This document shows positions 26,651 through 37,524 of a DNA stretch of 64,000 bases, piece by piece. This DNA comes from Actinacidiphila yanglinensis. Its GTDB lineage: Bacteria > Actinomycetota > Actinomycetes > Streptomycetales > Streptomycetaceae. How positions within the stretch are numbered: position 1 is the stretch's first letter; every line of letters starts with the position of its first letter. The stretch lies in the NCBI RefSeq assembly GCF_900107965.1, contig NZ_FNVU01000001.1, positions 744,001 through 808,000 on the forward strand, in the 5' to 3' direction. A program made the translations under genes and the position numbers. The notes under the pieces are model-generated. The model saw only the letters and a list, made by a program, of their open reading frames with translations. It was not told the DNA's origin and searched no databases.

Positions 26651-28795
26651 ATGGCAGACCCCAGCAGCTACCGACCGAAGCCGGGCCAGATCCCCGACTC
26701 CCCAGGGGTCTACAAGTTCCGGGACGATCACCGCCGGGTGATCTACGTCGGCAAGGCGAAGAGCCTGCGGCAGCGGCTCTCGTCGTACTTCCAGGACATC
26801 ACCAACCTGCACCACCGCACCGCGACGATGGTGACCACCGCCGCGTCCGTGGAGTGGACGGTGGTCTCCACCGAGGTCGAGGCGCTCCAGCTGGAGTACT
26901 CCTGGATCAAGGAGTTCGACCCGCGGTTCAACGTCAAGTACCGCGACGACAAGAGCTATCCCTCGCTCGCAGTGACGATGAACGAGGACTTCCCGCGGGT
27001 CCAGGTGATGCGCGGTCCCAAGCGCAGGGGTGTGCGCTACTTCGGGCCGTACGCCCACGCGTGGGCGATCCGCGAGACCGTCGACCTGCTGCTGCGGGTC
27101 TTCCCGGTCCGCACCTGCTCCGCGGGGGTGTTCAAGCGCTCCGCGCAGATCGGCCGGCCGTGCCTGCTCGGCTACATCGGCAAGTGCTCCGCGCCCTGCG
27201 TCGGCCGGATCAGCCCCGAGGACCACCGCGAACTCGCCGAGGAGTTCAGCGACTTCATGGCCGGCCACACCGGCACCTACCTGCGCCGGCTGGAGCAGCG
27301 GATGAAGGACGCGGCCGACGCCATGGAGTACGAGCAGGCGGCCCGGCTGCGCGACGACATCGAGGCGCTGCGCCGCGCCATGGAGAAGAACGCGGTGGTG
27401 CTCGCCGACGCCACCGACGCCGACCTGATCGCGGTCGCGGAGGACGAACTCGAGGCGGCCGTGCAGATCTTCCACGTCCGCGGCGGCCGGGTGCGCGGGC
27501 AGCGCGGCTGGGTCACCGACAAGGTCGAGGCGGTCGACACCGCCGGCCTGGTCGAGCACGCCCTCCAGCAGTTGTACGGCGACGAGAGCGGTGACGCCGA
27601 GCAGTCCGGCGGCAGCGGCGGGGTGCCCAAGGAAGTGCTGGTCCCGGCGCTGCCGGAGCCGGTGGAGCCGGTGGCGCAGTGGCTCGCCGAGCGGCGCGGC
27701 TCGCACGTCAGCCTGCGGGTGCCGCAGCGCGGCGACAAGAAGGACCTGATGGCCACGGTGCAGCGCAACGCGCAGCAGGCCCTGGCTCTGCACAAGACCA
27801 AGCGCGCCTCGGACCTGACCACCCGCTCCCGCGCCCTGGAGGAGATCGCCACCGCCCTCGACCTCGACACGGCGCCGCTGCGGATCGAGTGCTACGACAT
27901 CAGCCACCTCCAGGGTGACGACGTGGTGGCGTCGATGGTGGTCTTCGAGGACGGGCTGGCCCGCAAGAGCGAGTACCGCCGCTTCCAGATCAAGTCGTTC
28001 ACCGGGCAGGACGACGTGCGGTCCATGCACGAGGTGATCACCCGCCGGTTCCGCCGCTATCTCCAGGAGAAGCAGCGCACCAGCGAGTGGGAGGAGCAGG
28101 ACCAGCACGGCCCCGGGGAGCAGGAGGAGCAAGGGGAGCATGCGGAGCACGGCTCCGAGGAGTTCGGGCGGCAGAACGGCTCCGGGGAGCACGACGAGGC
28201 CGCCGGCGGGCCGATCGACCCGGAGACCGGCCGTCCCCGCAAGTTCGCCTACCCCCCGCAGCTCGTCGTGGTCGACGGCGGGCAGCCGCAGGTCGCCGCG
28301 GCGAGCCGGGCGCTGGCCGAGCTCGGCATAGACGACGTGGCCGTCTGCGGCCTCGCCAAGCGGCTGGAAGAGGTGTGGCTGCCGGGCGACGACGACCCGG
28401 TCATCCTGCCCCGGACCAGCGAGGGTCTGTACCTGCTCCAGCGGGTGCGTGACGAGGCGCACCGCTTCGCCATCGCCTACCAGCGCACCAAGCGCTCCAA
28501 GTCCATGAAGGCCGGCGCCCTGGACACCGTCCCCGGGCTGGGCGCCACCCGCCGGCAGGCGCTGCTCAAGCACTTCGGCTCGCTGAAGCGGCTGCGCGCG
28601 GCGACCGTGGCGGAGATCTGCGAGGTGCCGGGGATCGGCCGCCGCACCGCGGAGACCGTCGTCGCGACCCTGGCCGCCGCGGCACCGGGCGGACCCGCGG
28701 TGAACACGGCGACCGGAGAGATCATCGAAGACAGTGACGGGAAGCCCGCCGGCCCTACGGCGGCCCCGTCCGACCATCGGGGGAACAGCAGATGA
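26651..28795 (+). CDS. uvrC: UvrABC system protein C
   Basis: The product (714 aa) makes both incisions in nucleotide excision repair. The GIY-YIG nuclease is at residues 16-95 ([22 protein letters not shown]), the UVR domain near 220 ([18 protein letters not shown]), the RNase H-like domain from about 415 ([21 protein letters not shown]), and tandem HhH motifs at the end ([31 protein letters not shown]). A low-complexity E/Q/H/G-rich insert of about 50 residues (near 477-530) interrupts the RNase H-like domain. The stop overlaps rapZ as ATGA. Confidence 0.96.
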   Translation: MADPSSYRPKPGQIPDSPGVYKFRDDHRRVIYVGKAKSLRQRLSSYFQDITNLHHRTATMVTTAASVEWTVVSTEVEALQLEYSWIKEFDPRFNVKYRDDKSYPSLAVTMNEDFPRVQVMRGPKRRGVRYFGPYAHAWAIRETVDLLLRVFPVRTCSAGVFKRSAQIGRPCLLGYIGKCSAPCVGRISPEDHRELAEEFSDFMAGHTGTYLRRLEQRMKDAADAMEYEQAARLRDDIEALRRAMEKNAVVLADATDADLIAVAEDELEAAVQIFHVRGGRVRGQRGWVTDKVEAVDTAGLVEHALQQLYGDESGDAEQSGGSGGVPKEVLVPALPEPVEPVAQWLAERRGSHVSLRVPQRGDKKDLMATVQRNAQQALALHKTKRASDLTTRSRALEEIATALDLDTAPLRIECYDISHLQGDDVVASMVVFEDGLARKSEYRRFQIKSFTGQDDVRSMHEVITRRFRRYLQEKQRTSEWEEQDQHGPGEQEEQGEHAEHGSEEFGRQNGSGEHDEAAGGPIDPETGRPRKFAYPPQLVVVDGGQPQVAAASRALAELGIDDVAVCGLAKRLEEVWLPGDDDPVILPRTSEGLYLLQRVRDEAHRFAIAYQRTKRSKSMKAGALDTVPGLGATRRQALLKHFGSLKRLRAATVAEICEVPGIGRRTAETVVATLAAAAPGGPAVNTATGEIIEDSDGKPAGPTAAPSDHRGNSR

Positions 28796-29826
28796 GCGAC
28801 CGGGACGAGCCCATGACCGGGACACCGGACGACGGGGCCGACACGAACAGCGCGCGCACCGACGAGCACAAGAACGACGGCAACGATGGCAACGGCGACA
28901 CGAACGGCAAGGACGAGAAGGACGGCGCCGACGTGAGCGGCGGCACGGCGGGCGAGGCGACCTCGGCGATCCCCGAGCTCGTGATCATCTCCGGCATGTC
29001 GGGAGCAGGCCGCAGCACCGCGGCGAAGTGCCTGGAGGACCTGGGCTGGTTCGTGGTGGACAACCTGCCGCCCGCCCTCATCCCCACCATGGTCGACCTC
29101 GGCGCCCGCTCGCAGGGGAACGTGGCGCGGATCGCGGTGGTCGTCGACGTCCGCGGCCGGCAGTTCTTCGACAACCTGCGCGAGTCGCTCGCCGACCTCG
29201 CCACCAAGAGCGTCAAGCGCCGGGTGATCTTCCTGGAGGCGTCCGACGACGCGCTGGTGCGCCGCTTCGAGTCCGTGCGCCGCCCGCACCCGCTGCAGGG
29301 CGCCGGCCGGATCGTGGACGGCATCGCCGCCGAGCGCGACCTGCTGCGCGAGCTGCGCGGCGACTCCGATCTGGTGATCGACACCTCCAGCCTGAACGTG
29401 CACGAACTGCGGGCCAAACTGGACGCGCAGTTCGCCGGTGACGAGGAGCCGGAACTTCGGGCCACCGTCATGTCGTTCGGCTACAAGTACGGGCTGCCCG
29501 TCGACGCCGACCTGGTGGTGGACTGCCGCTTCCTGCCCAATCCGCACTGGGTACCGGAGCTGCGCCCCTTCACCGGGCTCAACGACGAGGTGGCCACGTA
29601 CGTGTTCAACCAGCCCGGCGCGAAGGAGTTCCTCGACCGGTACGCCGAGCTGCTGCACATCATCGCGGCGGGCTACCGCCGCGAGGGCAAGCGCTATGTG
29701 ACCATCGCCGTCGGGTGCACCGGCGGCAAGCACCGCAGCGTGGCGATGTCGGAACGGCTCGCGGCGCGGCTGGCGGCGGACGGAGTGGAAACGGTGACGG
29801 TACACAGGGACATGGGGCGCGAGTGA
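28792..29826 (+). CDS. rapZ: RapZ/YvcJ nucleotide-binding protein
   Basis: The product (344 aa) is the P-loop protein that in E. coli acts as an RNase adaptor controlling amino-sugar synthesis. Its role in actinobacteria is unclear. The P-loop reads [10 protein letters not shown], with Arg where most ATPases have Lys. The C-terminal domain has [23 protein letters not shown] and [14 protein letters not shown] 60-residue N-terminal extension rich in Asp, Asn, Gly and Lys precedes the core. The ATGA overlap with uvrC shows coupling within the uvrC-rapZ-yvcK-whiA operon. Confidence 0.95.
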   Translation: MSDRDEPMTGTPDDGADTNSARTDEHKNDGNDGNGDTNGKDEKDGADVSGGTAGEATSAIPELVIISGMSGAGRSTAAKCLEDLGWFVVDNLPPALIPTMVDLGARSQGNVARIAVVVDVRGRQFFDNLRESLADLATKSVKRRVIFLEASDDALVRRFESVRRPHPLQGAGRIVDGIAAERDLLRELRGDSDLVIDTSSLNVHELRAKLDAQFAGDEEPELRATVMSFGYKYGLPVDADLVVDCRFLPNPHWVPELRPFTGLNDEVATYVFNQPGAKEFLDRYAELLHIIAAGYRREGKRYVTIAVGCTGGKHRSVAMSERLAARLAADGVETVTVHRDMGRE

Positions 29827-30848
29827 TCATGACGGGTAGGCGGCGGCGCCGCGGCGGCAAGGACGCCGCCCTGGGCCGCCGGTCCGGGGTACCGCCGAAG
29901 GTGGTCGCCCTGGGCGGCGGCCACGGCCTGTCCGCCTCCCTGGCCGCGCTGCGCCGGATCACCGGCGATCTGACCGCGGTGGTCACGGTCGCCGACGACG
30001 GCGGCTCCAGCGGGCGGCTGCGTGCCGAGATGGGCGTGCTGCCGCCGGGCGACCTGCGCAAGGCGCTGGCCGCGCTGTGCGGGGACGACGAGTGGGGGCA
30101 GACCTGGTCGCGGGTGCTGCAGCACCGCTTCGTCAGCGGCGGCGACCTGCACGGGCACGCGGTCGGCAACCTGCTGATCGTCGCGCTGTGGGAGCAGTTG
30201 AAGGACGAGGTCGCCGCCCTGGAGTGGGTCGGGCGGCTGCTGGGCGCGCACGGCCGGGTGCTGCCGATGTCGGCGGTGCCGCTGGAGTTGGAGGCCATCG
30301 TGCGCGGCCACGACCCGAAGCTGCCCGGCGAGGTCTCGACCGTACGCGGGCAGGCCACCGTCGCGTTGACGCCCGGTGAGGTGCAGGAGGTGCACCTGGT
30401 GCCGGCCGACCCGCCGGCGGTGCCCGAGGCCGTTCAGGCGGTCATGGACGCGGACTGGGTGGTGCTCGGCCCCGGTTCCTGGTTCTCCTCGGTCATCCCG
30501 CACCTGCTGGTACCGGAGTTGGCCGAGGCGGTGGCCCAGACCAGGGCCCGGCGGGTGCTCACACTCAACCTCGCGCCGCAGCCCGGAGAGACCGAAGGTT
30601 TTTCTCCGCAGCGTCACTTGGAGGTTTTGGGCCGACACGCCCCTAAACTCACCATCGACGTGGTTCTCGCCGACGAAGCCGCCGTACCCGACCGGGACAG
30701 CCTGGAACAGGCCGCCCAGCGGTTGGGCGCAACGGTCGAACTGGCCCGGGTCGCCGCCCCTGATGGGCCGCGGCACGACCCCGAGTCGTTGGCGGCCGCG
30801 TATGACCGGATTTTTCGTATGCGTGGAAGGATCGGCCCATGGCGATGA
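29823..30848 (+). CDS. YvcK/CofD-like protein (gluconeogenesis factor family)
   Basis: The product (341 aa) belongs to the YvcK family, related to CofD. In Bacillus and Mycobacterium these UDP-sugar-binding proteins influence cell wall precursor supply. Motifs are [31 protein letters not shown] and [11 protein letters not shown]. The GTG at 29823 overlaps the rapZ stop as GTGA. An ATG two codons later (29829) is an equally possible start. The rapZ-yvcK-whiA order is conserved in Gram-positive bacteria. Confidence 0.93.
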   Translation: MIMTGRRRRRGGKDAALGRRSGVPPKVVALGGGHGLSASLAALRRITGDLTAVVTVADDGGSSGRLRAEMGVLPPGDLRKALAALCGDDEWGQTWSRVLQHRFVSGGDLHGHAVGNLLIVALWEQLKDEVAALEWVGRLLGAHGRVLPMSAVPLELEAIVRGHDPKLPGEVSTVRGQATVALTPGEVQEVHLVPADPPAVPEAVQAVMDADWVVLGPGSWFSSVIPHLLVPELAEAVAQTRARRVLTLNLAPQPGETEGFSPQRHLEVLGRHAPKLTIDVVLADEAAVPDRDSLEQAAQRLGATVELARVAAPDGPRHDPESLAAAYDRIFRMRGRIGPWR

Positions 30849-31816
30849 CGGCAGCGGTGAAGGACGAGATCTCCCGGCTCCCCGTCACCCGGACCTGCTG
30901 CCGCAAGGCGGAGGTCTCGTCGATCCTGCGGTTCGCGGGCGGCCTGCACCTGGTGAGCGGGCGGATCGTGATCGAGGCGGAACTCGACACCGGGATCGCG
31001 GCGCGCAGGCTGCGCAAGGACATCCTGGAGATCTTCGGGCACGCGTCGGACCTGGTGGTGATGGCCCCGGGCGGGCTGCGCCGCGGCAGCCGGTACGTGG
31101 TGCGGGTGGTGGCCGGCGGTGACCAGCTGGCCCGGCAGACCGGCCTGGTCGACGGCCGCGGCCGCCCGATCCGGGGGCTGCCGCCGCAGGTGGTCTCCGG
31201 TGCGACCTGCGACGCGGAGGCGGCGTGGCGCGGCGCGTTCCTCGCGCACGGTTCGCTGACCGAGCCCGGGCGCTCCTCCTCGCTGGAGGTGACCTGCCCC
31301 GGGCCCGAGGCCGCCCTCGCGCTGGTCGGCGCCGCCCGCCGGCTCCAGATCCCGGCGAAGGCGCGGGAGGTGCGGAACGTGGACCGCGTGGTGGTGCGTG
31401 ACGGCGACGCGATCGGCGCGCTGCTCACCCGGCTCGGGGCGCACGACTCCGTGCTCGCGTGGGAGGAGCGGCGGATGCGGCGCGAGGTCCGCGCGACCGC
31501 GAACCGGCTGGCCAACTTCGACGACGCCAACCTGCGGAGGTCCGCTCGCGCGGCGGTCGCGGCGGGGGCCCGGGTGCAGCGGGCGCTGGAGATCCTCGGG
31601 GATGACGTGCCCGAGCATCTCGCTGCCGCGGGGCGGTTGCGGATGGACCACAAGCAGGCGTCCCTGGAGGAGCTCGGGTCCCTCGCGGAGCCGCCGTTGA
31701 CGAAGGATGCGGTGGCCGGGCGGATCCGGAGGTTGCTGGCGATGGCGGACAAGCGGGCGTCGGATCTGGGGATGCCCGGGACCGAGGCCAACCTCACCGA
31801 GGAAATGGTCGGCTGA
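30839..31816 (+). CDS. whiA: Sporulation regulator WhiA
   Basis: The product (325 aa) is the WhiA transcription factor, which in Streptomyces works with WhiB to start sporulation septation. It combines an N-terminal LAGLIDADG-like homing endonuclease fold ([39 protein letters not shown]) with a C-terminal helix-turn-helix ([29 protein letters not shown]). The sequence is close to what I recall for S. coelicolor WhiA. The ATG at 30839 has GGAAGG 8 nt upstream. A second ATG at 30845 would overlap the yvcK stop as ATGA. Confidence 0.97.
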   Translation: MAMTAAVKDEISRLPVTRTCCRKAEVSSILRFAGGLHLVSGRIVIEAELDTGIAARRLRKDILEIFGHASDLVVMAPGGLRRGSRYVVRVVAGGDQLARQTGLVDGRGRPIRGLPPQVVSGATCDAEAAWRGAFLAHGSLTEPGRSSSLEVTCPGPEAALALVGAARRLQIPAKAREVRNVDRVVVRDGDAIGALLTRLGAHDSVLAWEERRMRREVRATANRLANFDDANLRRSARAAVAAGARVQRALEILGDDVPEHLAAAGRLRMDHKQASLEELGSLAEPPLTKDAVAGRIRRLLAMADKRASDLGMPGTEANLTEEMVG

Positions 31817-33391
<1,575 letters not shown>

Positions 33392-33450
33392 GGACGGCCG
33401 GAACCGCGGCCGCGTAGCCGTTTCCGTCAGCCACCGCACCGCGATGTGAG

Positions 33451-33498
33451 CGACAGGGCCCGGACGAGCGCGACGACGCGCTCGCCCGGGCCCTGTCG
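33451..33498 (+). terminator. Terminator hairpin between gap and pgk
   Basis: A 21-bp stem with one A-C mismatch (33451-33471 with 33478-33498, outer part CGACAGGGCCCGG) has a GACGAC loop. It lies 59 nt after gap and 43 nt before pgk. It lacks a T-tract. Confidence 0.75.
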
Positions 33499-33541
33499 GC
33501 TTGCGCGGGGTGCCGGACCCTAGTCACAGGAGACCCGACAC

Positions 33542-34756
33542 ATGAAGACGATCGACGACCTGATCGCCGAGGGGCAGGTCGAGGGCAAGCGGGTGTTCGT
33601 CCGCGCCGACCTCAACGTGCCGCTGGACGGTACGACCATCACCGACGACGGCCGGATCCGCGCCGCCGTCCCGACCATCGCCAAGCTCGCCGACGCCGGC
33701 GCCACGGTGATCGTCGCCTCGCACCTCGGCCGCCCCAAGGGCGAGCCGGACCCCACGTTCTCCCTCGCGCCGGTGATGACCCGGCTGACCGAACTCCTCG
33801 ACCGTCGGGTGCTGTTCGGCACCGACACGGTCGGCGAGCAGACCGAGAAGGCGCTGGCCGCCGCGCGCGGCGGCGACGTGGTCCTGCTGGAGAACCTGCG
33901 CTTCTTCCCCGGCGAGACGAGCAAGGACGACGCCGAGCGCGGCGCGTTCGCCGACCGGCTCGCCGCCCTCGCCGACGCCTACGTCGGCGACGGCTTCGGC
34001 GCGGTGCACCGCAAGCATGCCTCGGTGTACGACCTGCCGGCGCGGCTGCCGCACGCGGCCGGCGGGCTGATCGCCACCGAGGTCGGCGTGCTGAAGAAGC
34101 TCACCGAGGACGTCTCGCGCCCCTACGCGGTGGTGCTCGGCGGCTCGAAGGTCTCCGACAAGCTCGGCGTCATCGACCACCTGCTGGAGAAGGCCGACCG
34201 CATCCTCGTCGGCGGCGGCATGGTCTTCACCTTCCTCAAGGCCCAGGGCCACGAGGTCGGCAAGAGCCTGCTGCAGGAGGACCAGCTCCCGATCGTCACC
34301 GAGTACCTGGAGCGCGCCGCCGCCAAGGGCGTGGAGTTCGTACTGCCGGTCGACGTGGTCGGCGCGACGGAGTTCCCCGACCTGAGGACGAAGGCGCCCG
34401 CGCAGCCGGTCACCGCGCCCGTGGACGCCATCCCCGCCGACCTGATCGGCCTGGACATCGGCCCGGAGTCGCGCAAGCTGTTCGCCGCGAAGCTCGCAGA
34501 CGCCGCCACCATCTTCTGGAACGGCCCGATGGGCGTCTTCGAGCACCCCGACTTCGCCGACGGCACCCGCGCCGTCGCGCAGGCCCTGTCCGACGGGTCC
34601 GCCTTCAGCGTGGTCGGCGGCGGCGACTCGGCGGCGGCCGTCCGCATCCTGGGATTCGACGAGGATGCTTTCGGCCATATCTCCACCGGCGGCGGCGCCA
34701 GCCTGGAGTACCTGGAGGGCAAGACGCTGCCCGGCCTTTCTGCTTTGGAGAACTGA
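33542..34756 (+). CDS. pgk: Phosphoglycerate kinase
   Basis: The product (404 aa) makes ATP from 1,3-bisphosphoglycerate. Family motifs are [14 protein letters not shown] near residue 17, [47 protein letters not shown] and [18 protein letters not shown] at 33528-33532 supports the ATG. tpiA begins 4 nt after the stop, so the two are cotranscribed. Confidence 0.97.
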   Translation: MKTIDDLIAEGQVEGKRVFVRADLNVPLDGTTITDDGRIRAAVPTIAKLADAGATVIVASHLGRPKGEPDPTFSLAPVMTRLTELLDRRVLFGTDTVGEQTEKALAAARGGDVVLLENLRFFPGETSKDDAERGAFADRLAALADAYVGDGFGAVHRKHASVYDLPARLPHAAGGLIATEVGVLKKLTEDVSRPYAVVLGGSKVSDKLGVIDHLLEKADRILVGGGMVFTFLKAQGHEVGKSLLQEDQLPIVTEYLERAAAKGVEFVLPVDVVGATEFPDLRTKAPAQPVTAPVDAIPADLIGLDIGPESRKLFAAKLADAATIFWNGPMGVFEHPDFADGTRAVAQALSDGSAFSVVGGGDSAAAVRILGFDEDAFGHISTGGGASLEYLEGKTLPGLSALEN

Positions 34757-34760
34757 ACCG

Positions 34761-35546
34761 ATGAGTGAGCAGAGCACCCGCACCCCGCTGATGGCGGGCA
34801 ACTGGAAGATGAACCTCAACCACCTCGAGGCCATCGCGCACGTCCAGAAGCTCGCCTTCGGCCTCACCGACAAGGACCACGACGCGGTCGAGGTCGCCGT
34901 TCTGGTGCCCTTCACCGACCTGCGCTCCGTGCAGACCCTGGTGGACGGTGACCGGCTGCGGATCAAGTACGGCGCCCAGGACGTGTCGGCCTACGACCAC
35001 GGTGCGTACACCGGCGAGATCTCCGGGCCGATGCTGTCCAAGCTGAAGTGCGACTACGTGGTGATCGGGCACTCCGAGCGCCGCCAGTACCACGGCGAGG
35101 ACGAGGAGATCGTCAACGGCAAGGTGAAGGCCGCCTTCAAGCACGGCCTCACTCCGATCCTGTGCGTCGGCGAGGGCCTGGACGTCCGCAAGGCCGGCAA
35201 CCAGGTCGCGCACACCCTCGCCCAGCTCGACGGGGCCCTCAAGGGCGTCGCGGCGGACCAGGCCGCGCGCATCGTGATCGCCTACGAGCCGGTGTGGGCG
35301 ATCGGCACCGGCGAGGTCGCCACCCCCGAGGACGCGCAGGAGGTCTGCGGGGCGATCCGCGCCCGCCTCGCGGAGCTGTACGACCAGGGGCTCGCCGACG
35401 CCGTCCGCATCCAGTACGGCGGCTCGGTCAAGTCCGGCAACGTGGCCGCGATCATGGCCCAGCCGGACGTCGACGGCGCCCTGGTGGGCGGCGCCGCCCT
35501 GGATCCGGAGGAGTTCGTCAAGATCGTCCGGTTCCGGGACCAGTGA
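34761..35546 (+). CDS. tpiA: Triosephosphate isomerase
   Basis: The product (261 aa) interconverts dihydroxyacetone phosphate and glyceraldehyde-3-phosphate. GNWKMN (residues 12-17) carries the catalytic Lys, IGHSERR the electrophilic His, [11 protein letters not shown] the catalytic Glu, and [10 protein letters not shown] binds phosphate. The ATG at 34761 follows the pgk stop by 4 nt with GGAG inside the end of pgk, showing translational coupling. Confidence 0.97.
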   Translation: MSEQSTRTPLMAGNWKMNLNHLEAIAHVQKLAFGLTDKDHDAVEVAVLVPFTDLRSVQTLVDGDRLRIKYGAQDVSAYDHGAYTGEISGPMLSKLKCDYVVIGHSERRQYHGEDEEIVNGKVKAAFKHGLTPILCVGEGLDVRKAGNQVAHTLAQLDGALKGVAADQAARIVIAYEPVWAIGTGEVATPEDAQEVCGAIRARLAELYDQGLADAVRIQYGGSVKSGNVAAIMAQPDVDGALVGGAALDPEEFVKIVRFRDQ

Positions 35547-35601
35547 CGGGACCAGTGACAGCACCGGTGAACTCGGGGGGCCGGTGAAGTACCCTGTCGG
35601 G

Positions 35602-35632
35602 GCCGGGGTGGTGTGGAAGCACCGACCCCGGC
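35602..35632 (+). terminator. Probable terminator hairpin between tpiA and secG
   Basis: GCCGGGGT pairs with ACCCCGGC, extended by GGTG with CACC across a one-base bulge (35602-35632). There is no T-tract, so it could also be a partial terminator that sets secG expression. Confidence 0.55.
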
Positions 35633-35685
35633 TCCGCGCCGTAACCATGTAGTGCCGTCATGTAGTCGAGAGAGTTGGTCCAGCC

Positions 35686-35922
35686 GTGGTCATCGGGTTC
35701 TCCATCGCCCTCATCATCTTCAGCCTGCTGCTCCTGCTGCTCGTGCTCATGCACAAGGGGAAGGGCGGCGGTCTCTCCGACATGTTCGGCGGCGGCATGC
35801 AGTCCACCGTCGGCGGTTCGTCGGTGGCCGAGCGCAACCTCGACCGGATCACGGTCGTGATCGGGCTGCTGTGGTTCGCGTGCATCGTCACCCTCGGCAT
35901 CGTGATGAAGGTGAACAACTAG
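35686..35922 (+). CDS. secG: Preprotein translocase subunit SecG
   Basis: The product (78 aa) is the small SecYEG subunit. Two membrane helices (residues 4-21 and 56-74) flank the conserved loop HKGKGGGLSDMFGGG, the SecG signature. The GTG at 35686 begins MVIGFSIALIIFSLLLLL. secG next to tpiA is a common actinobacterial arrangement. Confidence 0.95.
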   Translation: MVIGFSIALIIFSLLLLLLVLMHKGKGGGLSDMFGGGMQSTVGGSSVAERNLDRITVVIGLLWFACIVTLGIVMKVNN

Positions 35923-36021
35923 CGGGCGCGGCACCGGTCCCGGCGGACCACTCGCGGCGGCGCTGCGCGCGCCGCGTCCGACTACCGCCGATTGCGGGCG
36001 AATTGACGCCGTGTCGCGAAG

Positions 36022-36044
36022 ACGACTTATCCACGACTTATGAT
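36022..36044 (+). promoter_or_regulatory. Direct repeat and -10-like box upstream of the RbpA-family gene
   Basis: ACGACTTAT occurs twice (36022-36030 and 36033-36041), spaced 11 bp, about one helical turn. TATGAT (36039-36044) overlaps the second copy and is a good -10 box. The -35 is weak, as expected if an activator binds the repeats. Confidence 0.4.
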
Positions 36045-36150
36045 GGAACCGCGTCTTGGGATACCGTGCCCTTTCCCGCCAGGCGCGGGGGCGAACCGGT
36101 CTCCGTCAAATGGGCGACCTCGCAGCACCATCACGCAGGGAGTTACGACC

Positions 36151-36486
36151 GTGGCAAGTGGCAACGCGATCCGTGGTAGTCGGGTCGGAGCGGGGCCGAT
36201 GGGAGAGGCCGAGCGCGGCGAGTCCGCTCCGCGCCTGCGCATCTCCTTCTGGTGCTCCAACGGGCACGAGACCCAGCCGAGTTTCGCCAGCGACGCGCAG
36301 ATCCCGGAGACCTGGGACTGCCCCCGCTGCGGCTTCCCGGCCGGGCAGGACGAGGAGAACCCGCCGGCACCGCCGCGCACCGAGCCGTACAAGACCCACC
36401 TGGCGTACGTACGCGAGCGCCGGTCGGCCGCCGACGGCGAGGCGATCCTCGCCGAGGCGCTGGCCAAGCTCCGGGGCGAGATCTAG
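36151..36486 (+). CDS. RbpA-family RNA polymerase-binding protein
   Basis: The product (111 aa) belongs to the RbpA family of actinobacterial factors that bind the principal sigma factor and stabilise open complexes. The N-terminus ASGNAIRGSRVGAGPMGEAERGE resembles the RbpA tail and basic linker. CSNGH...CPRCG gives a C-x3-H plus C-x2-C zinc site, and YKTHLAYVRERRSAADGEAILAEALAKLRGE is the sigma-interacting helix region. The sequence differs from the stress-induced RbpA I recall in S. coelicolor, which begins SERALRGTRL, so this may be the second paralogue (RbpB). The start is a GTG. Confidence 0.85.
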   Translation: MASGNAIRGSRVGAGPMGEAERGESAPRLRISFWCSNGHETQPSFASDAQIPETWDCPRCGFPAGQDEENPPAPPRTEPYKTHLAYVRERRSAADGEAILAEALAKLRGEI

Positions 36487-36556
36487 TGCCGTGCCGGGCG
36501 CCGCGAATCGGAGAACCTTTCCGGTCCCGGCACTAGGTCCCGGCCGCACCGCCCGG

Positions 36557-36616
36557 GCCCCCAACCGCCGGGCAGGCTCAGGAAGCTGAGCCCGCCCGGC
36601 GGCTGGGGGCCTTTTT
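36557..36616 (+). terminator. Rho-independent terminator of the RbpA-family gene, overlapping the end of the rpiR gene
   Basis: A 25-bp stem with two mismatches (36557-36581 with 36586-36610) and a GAAG loop is followed by TTTTT (36612-36616). This is the only classical T-tract terminator I see in the window. The stop codon and last codons of the convergent minus-strand gene lie inside the stem. Confidence 0.88.
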
Positions 36617-37465
36617 CGTCGTGTGCGAGGCCGCGATGTGCGCGGTGAGCGCGATCGAGGCCGTCGCCCGCTCGTAGGTGAGCTGCGCGACGCGGGCGTA
36701 GAGGCAGTCCACGATCAGCAGTACCGAGTGGCGGGTACCGAAGTTGCCGCGCCGGAAGCTGGTCTCGCCCGAGAACGACGTCAGCCGGACGTCCGCGGCC
36801 TGCGCGATGGGCGAGCGCGGGTCACCGGTGACCGCCACGGTCGTCGCGCCGCGCTCCGCGGCCCGGCGCAGGGGCTCCAGGACCTCGCGCGTCGCACCCG
36901 AGTGGGAGACTGCCACCACCGCGTCGGAAGGCGTCAGCAGGGCCGCTGAGGTCTCCGCGGCGTGCACCTCGGTCCAGGCGTGGGCGGCGCAGCCGATGCC
37001 GAAGAGCCGGGCCTGCGTCTCGTGGGCGACGATCCCCGAGCCGCCGACGCCGTAGACGTCGATCCTGCGGGCCCGCGCGAGGGCCTGCGCGGCGTGCTCC
37101 AGCGCCTCGCGGTCCAGGAGTTCGGCGGTGTGCCGCAGCGCCCGCAGATCGGCCTCCGCGACCACGCCGATCACCTGCTCCAGGTCGTCGTCCGGCCCGA
37201 TCCTGGGGCCGAGCGCCGCGCTGCGCGGTGCGGCCTCGGCGCGGCCCTGCTCCTGTGCCAGCTCGATCAGCAGCTGCTGGTAGGACTCCAGCCCCAGCGC
37301 CCGGCAGAACCGCGTCACCGTCGCCTGCGAGGTCCCGGTACGGCGCCCCAGCTCTGCGGCGGATCCGTGGGTGGCCGTGACCGGGTCGGCGAGCACCAGC
37401 TCGCCCACCTTGCGCAGCGACCCGGACATCCGGGGGAGTTCGGTGCGGATCAGAGCGGTGATCAT
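36578..37465 (-). CDS. MurR/RpiR family transcriptional regulator
   Basis: The product (295 aa) has an N-terminal RpiR helix-turn-helix (GSAAELGRRTGTSQATVTRFCRALG, about residues 35-60) and a C-terminal SIS sugar-phosphate-binding domain (DVYGVGGSGIVAHETQARLF, VAVSHSGATREVLEPL). Such regulators sense phosphosugars. It is divergent from a BadF-type kinase and an SIS protein, so it probably controls amino-sugar use. The ATG at 37463-37465 is preferred; an in-frame GTG at 37513 has no ribosome binding site. Its 3' end is embedded in the opposite gene's terminator. Confidence 0.88.
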   Translation of the reverse strand: MITALIRTELPRMSGSLRKVGELVLADPVTATHGSAAELGRRTGTSQATVTRFCRALGLESYQQLLIELAQEQGRAEAAPRSAALGPRIGPDDDLEQVIGVVAEADLRALRHTAELLDREALEHAAQALARARRIDVYGVGGSGIVAHETQARLFGIGCAAHAWTEVHAAETSAALLTPSDAVVAVSHSGATREVLEPLRRAAERGATTVAVTGDPRSPIAQAADVRLTSFSGETSFRRGNFGTRHSVLLIVDCLYARVAQLTYERATASIALTAHIAASHTTKKAPSRRAGSAS

Positions 37466-37494
37466 GACGACTCGTCCCGTCGGGGGTTGTGCGG

Positions 37495-37512
37495 TGGTGA
37501 ATCCATCAACCA
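37495..37512. promoter_or_regulatory. Candidate operator between rpiR-type regulator and sugar kinase
   Basis: TGGTGAATCCATCAACCA (37495-37512) is a near-palindrome, 12 of 18 positions symmetric. It lies in the 53-59 bp between two divergent start codons. Its complement starts TGGTTGAT, the same word as a perfect palindrome upstream of the SIS gene (38813-38825). A single regulator bound to both sites is plausible. Confidence 0.4.
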
Positions 37513-37524
37513 CGATGCGTGTCG

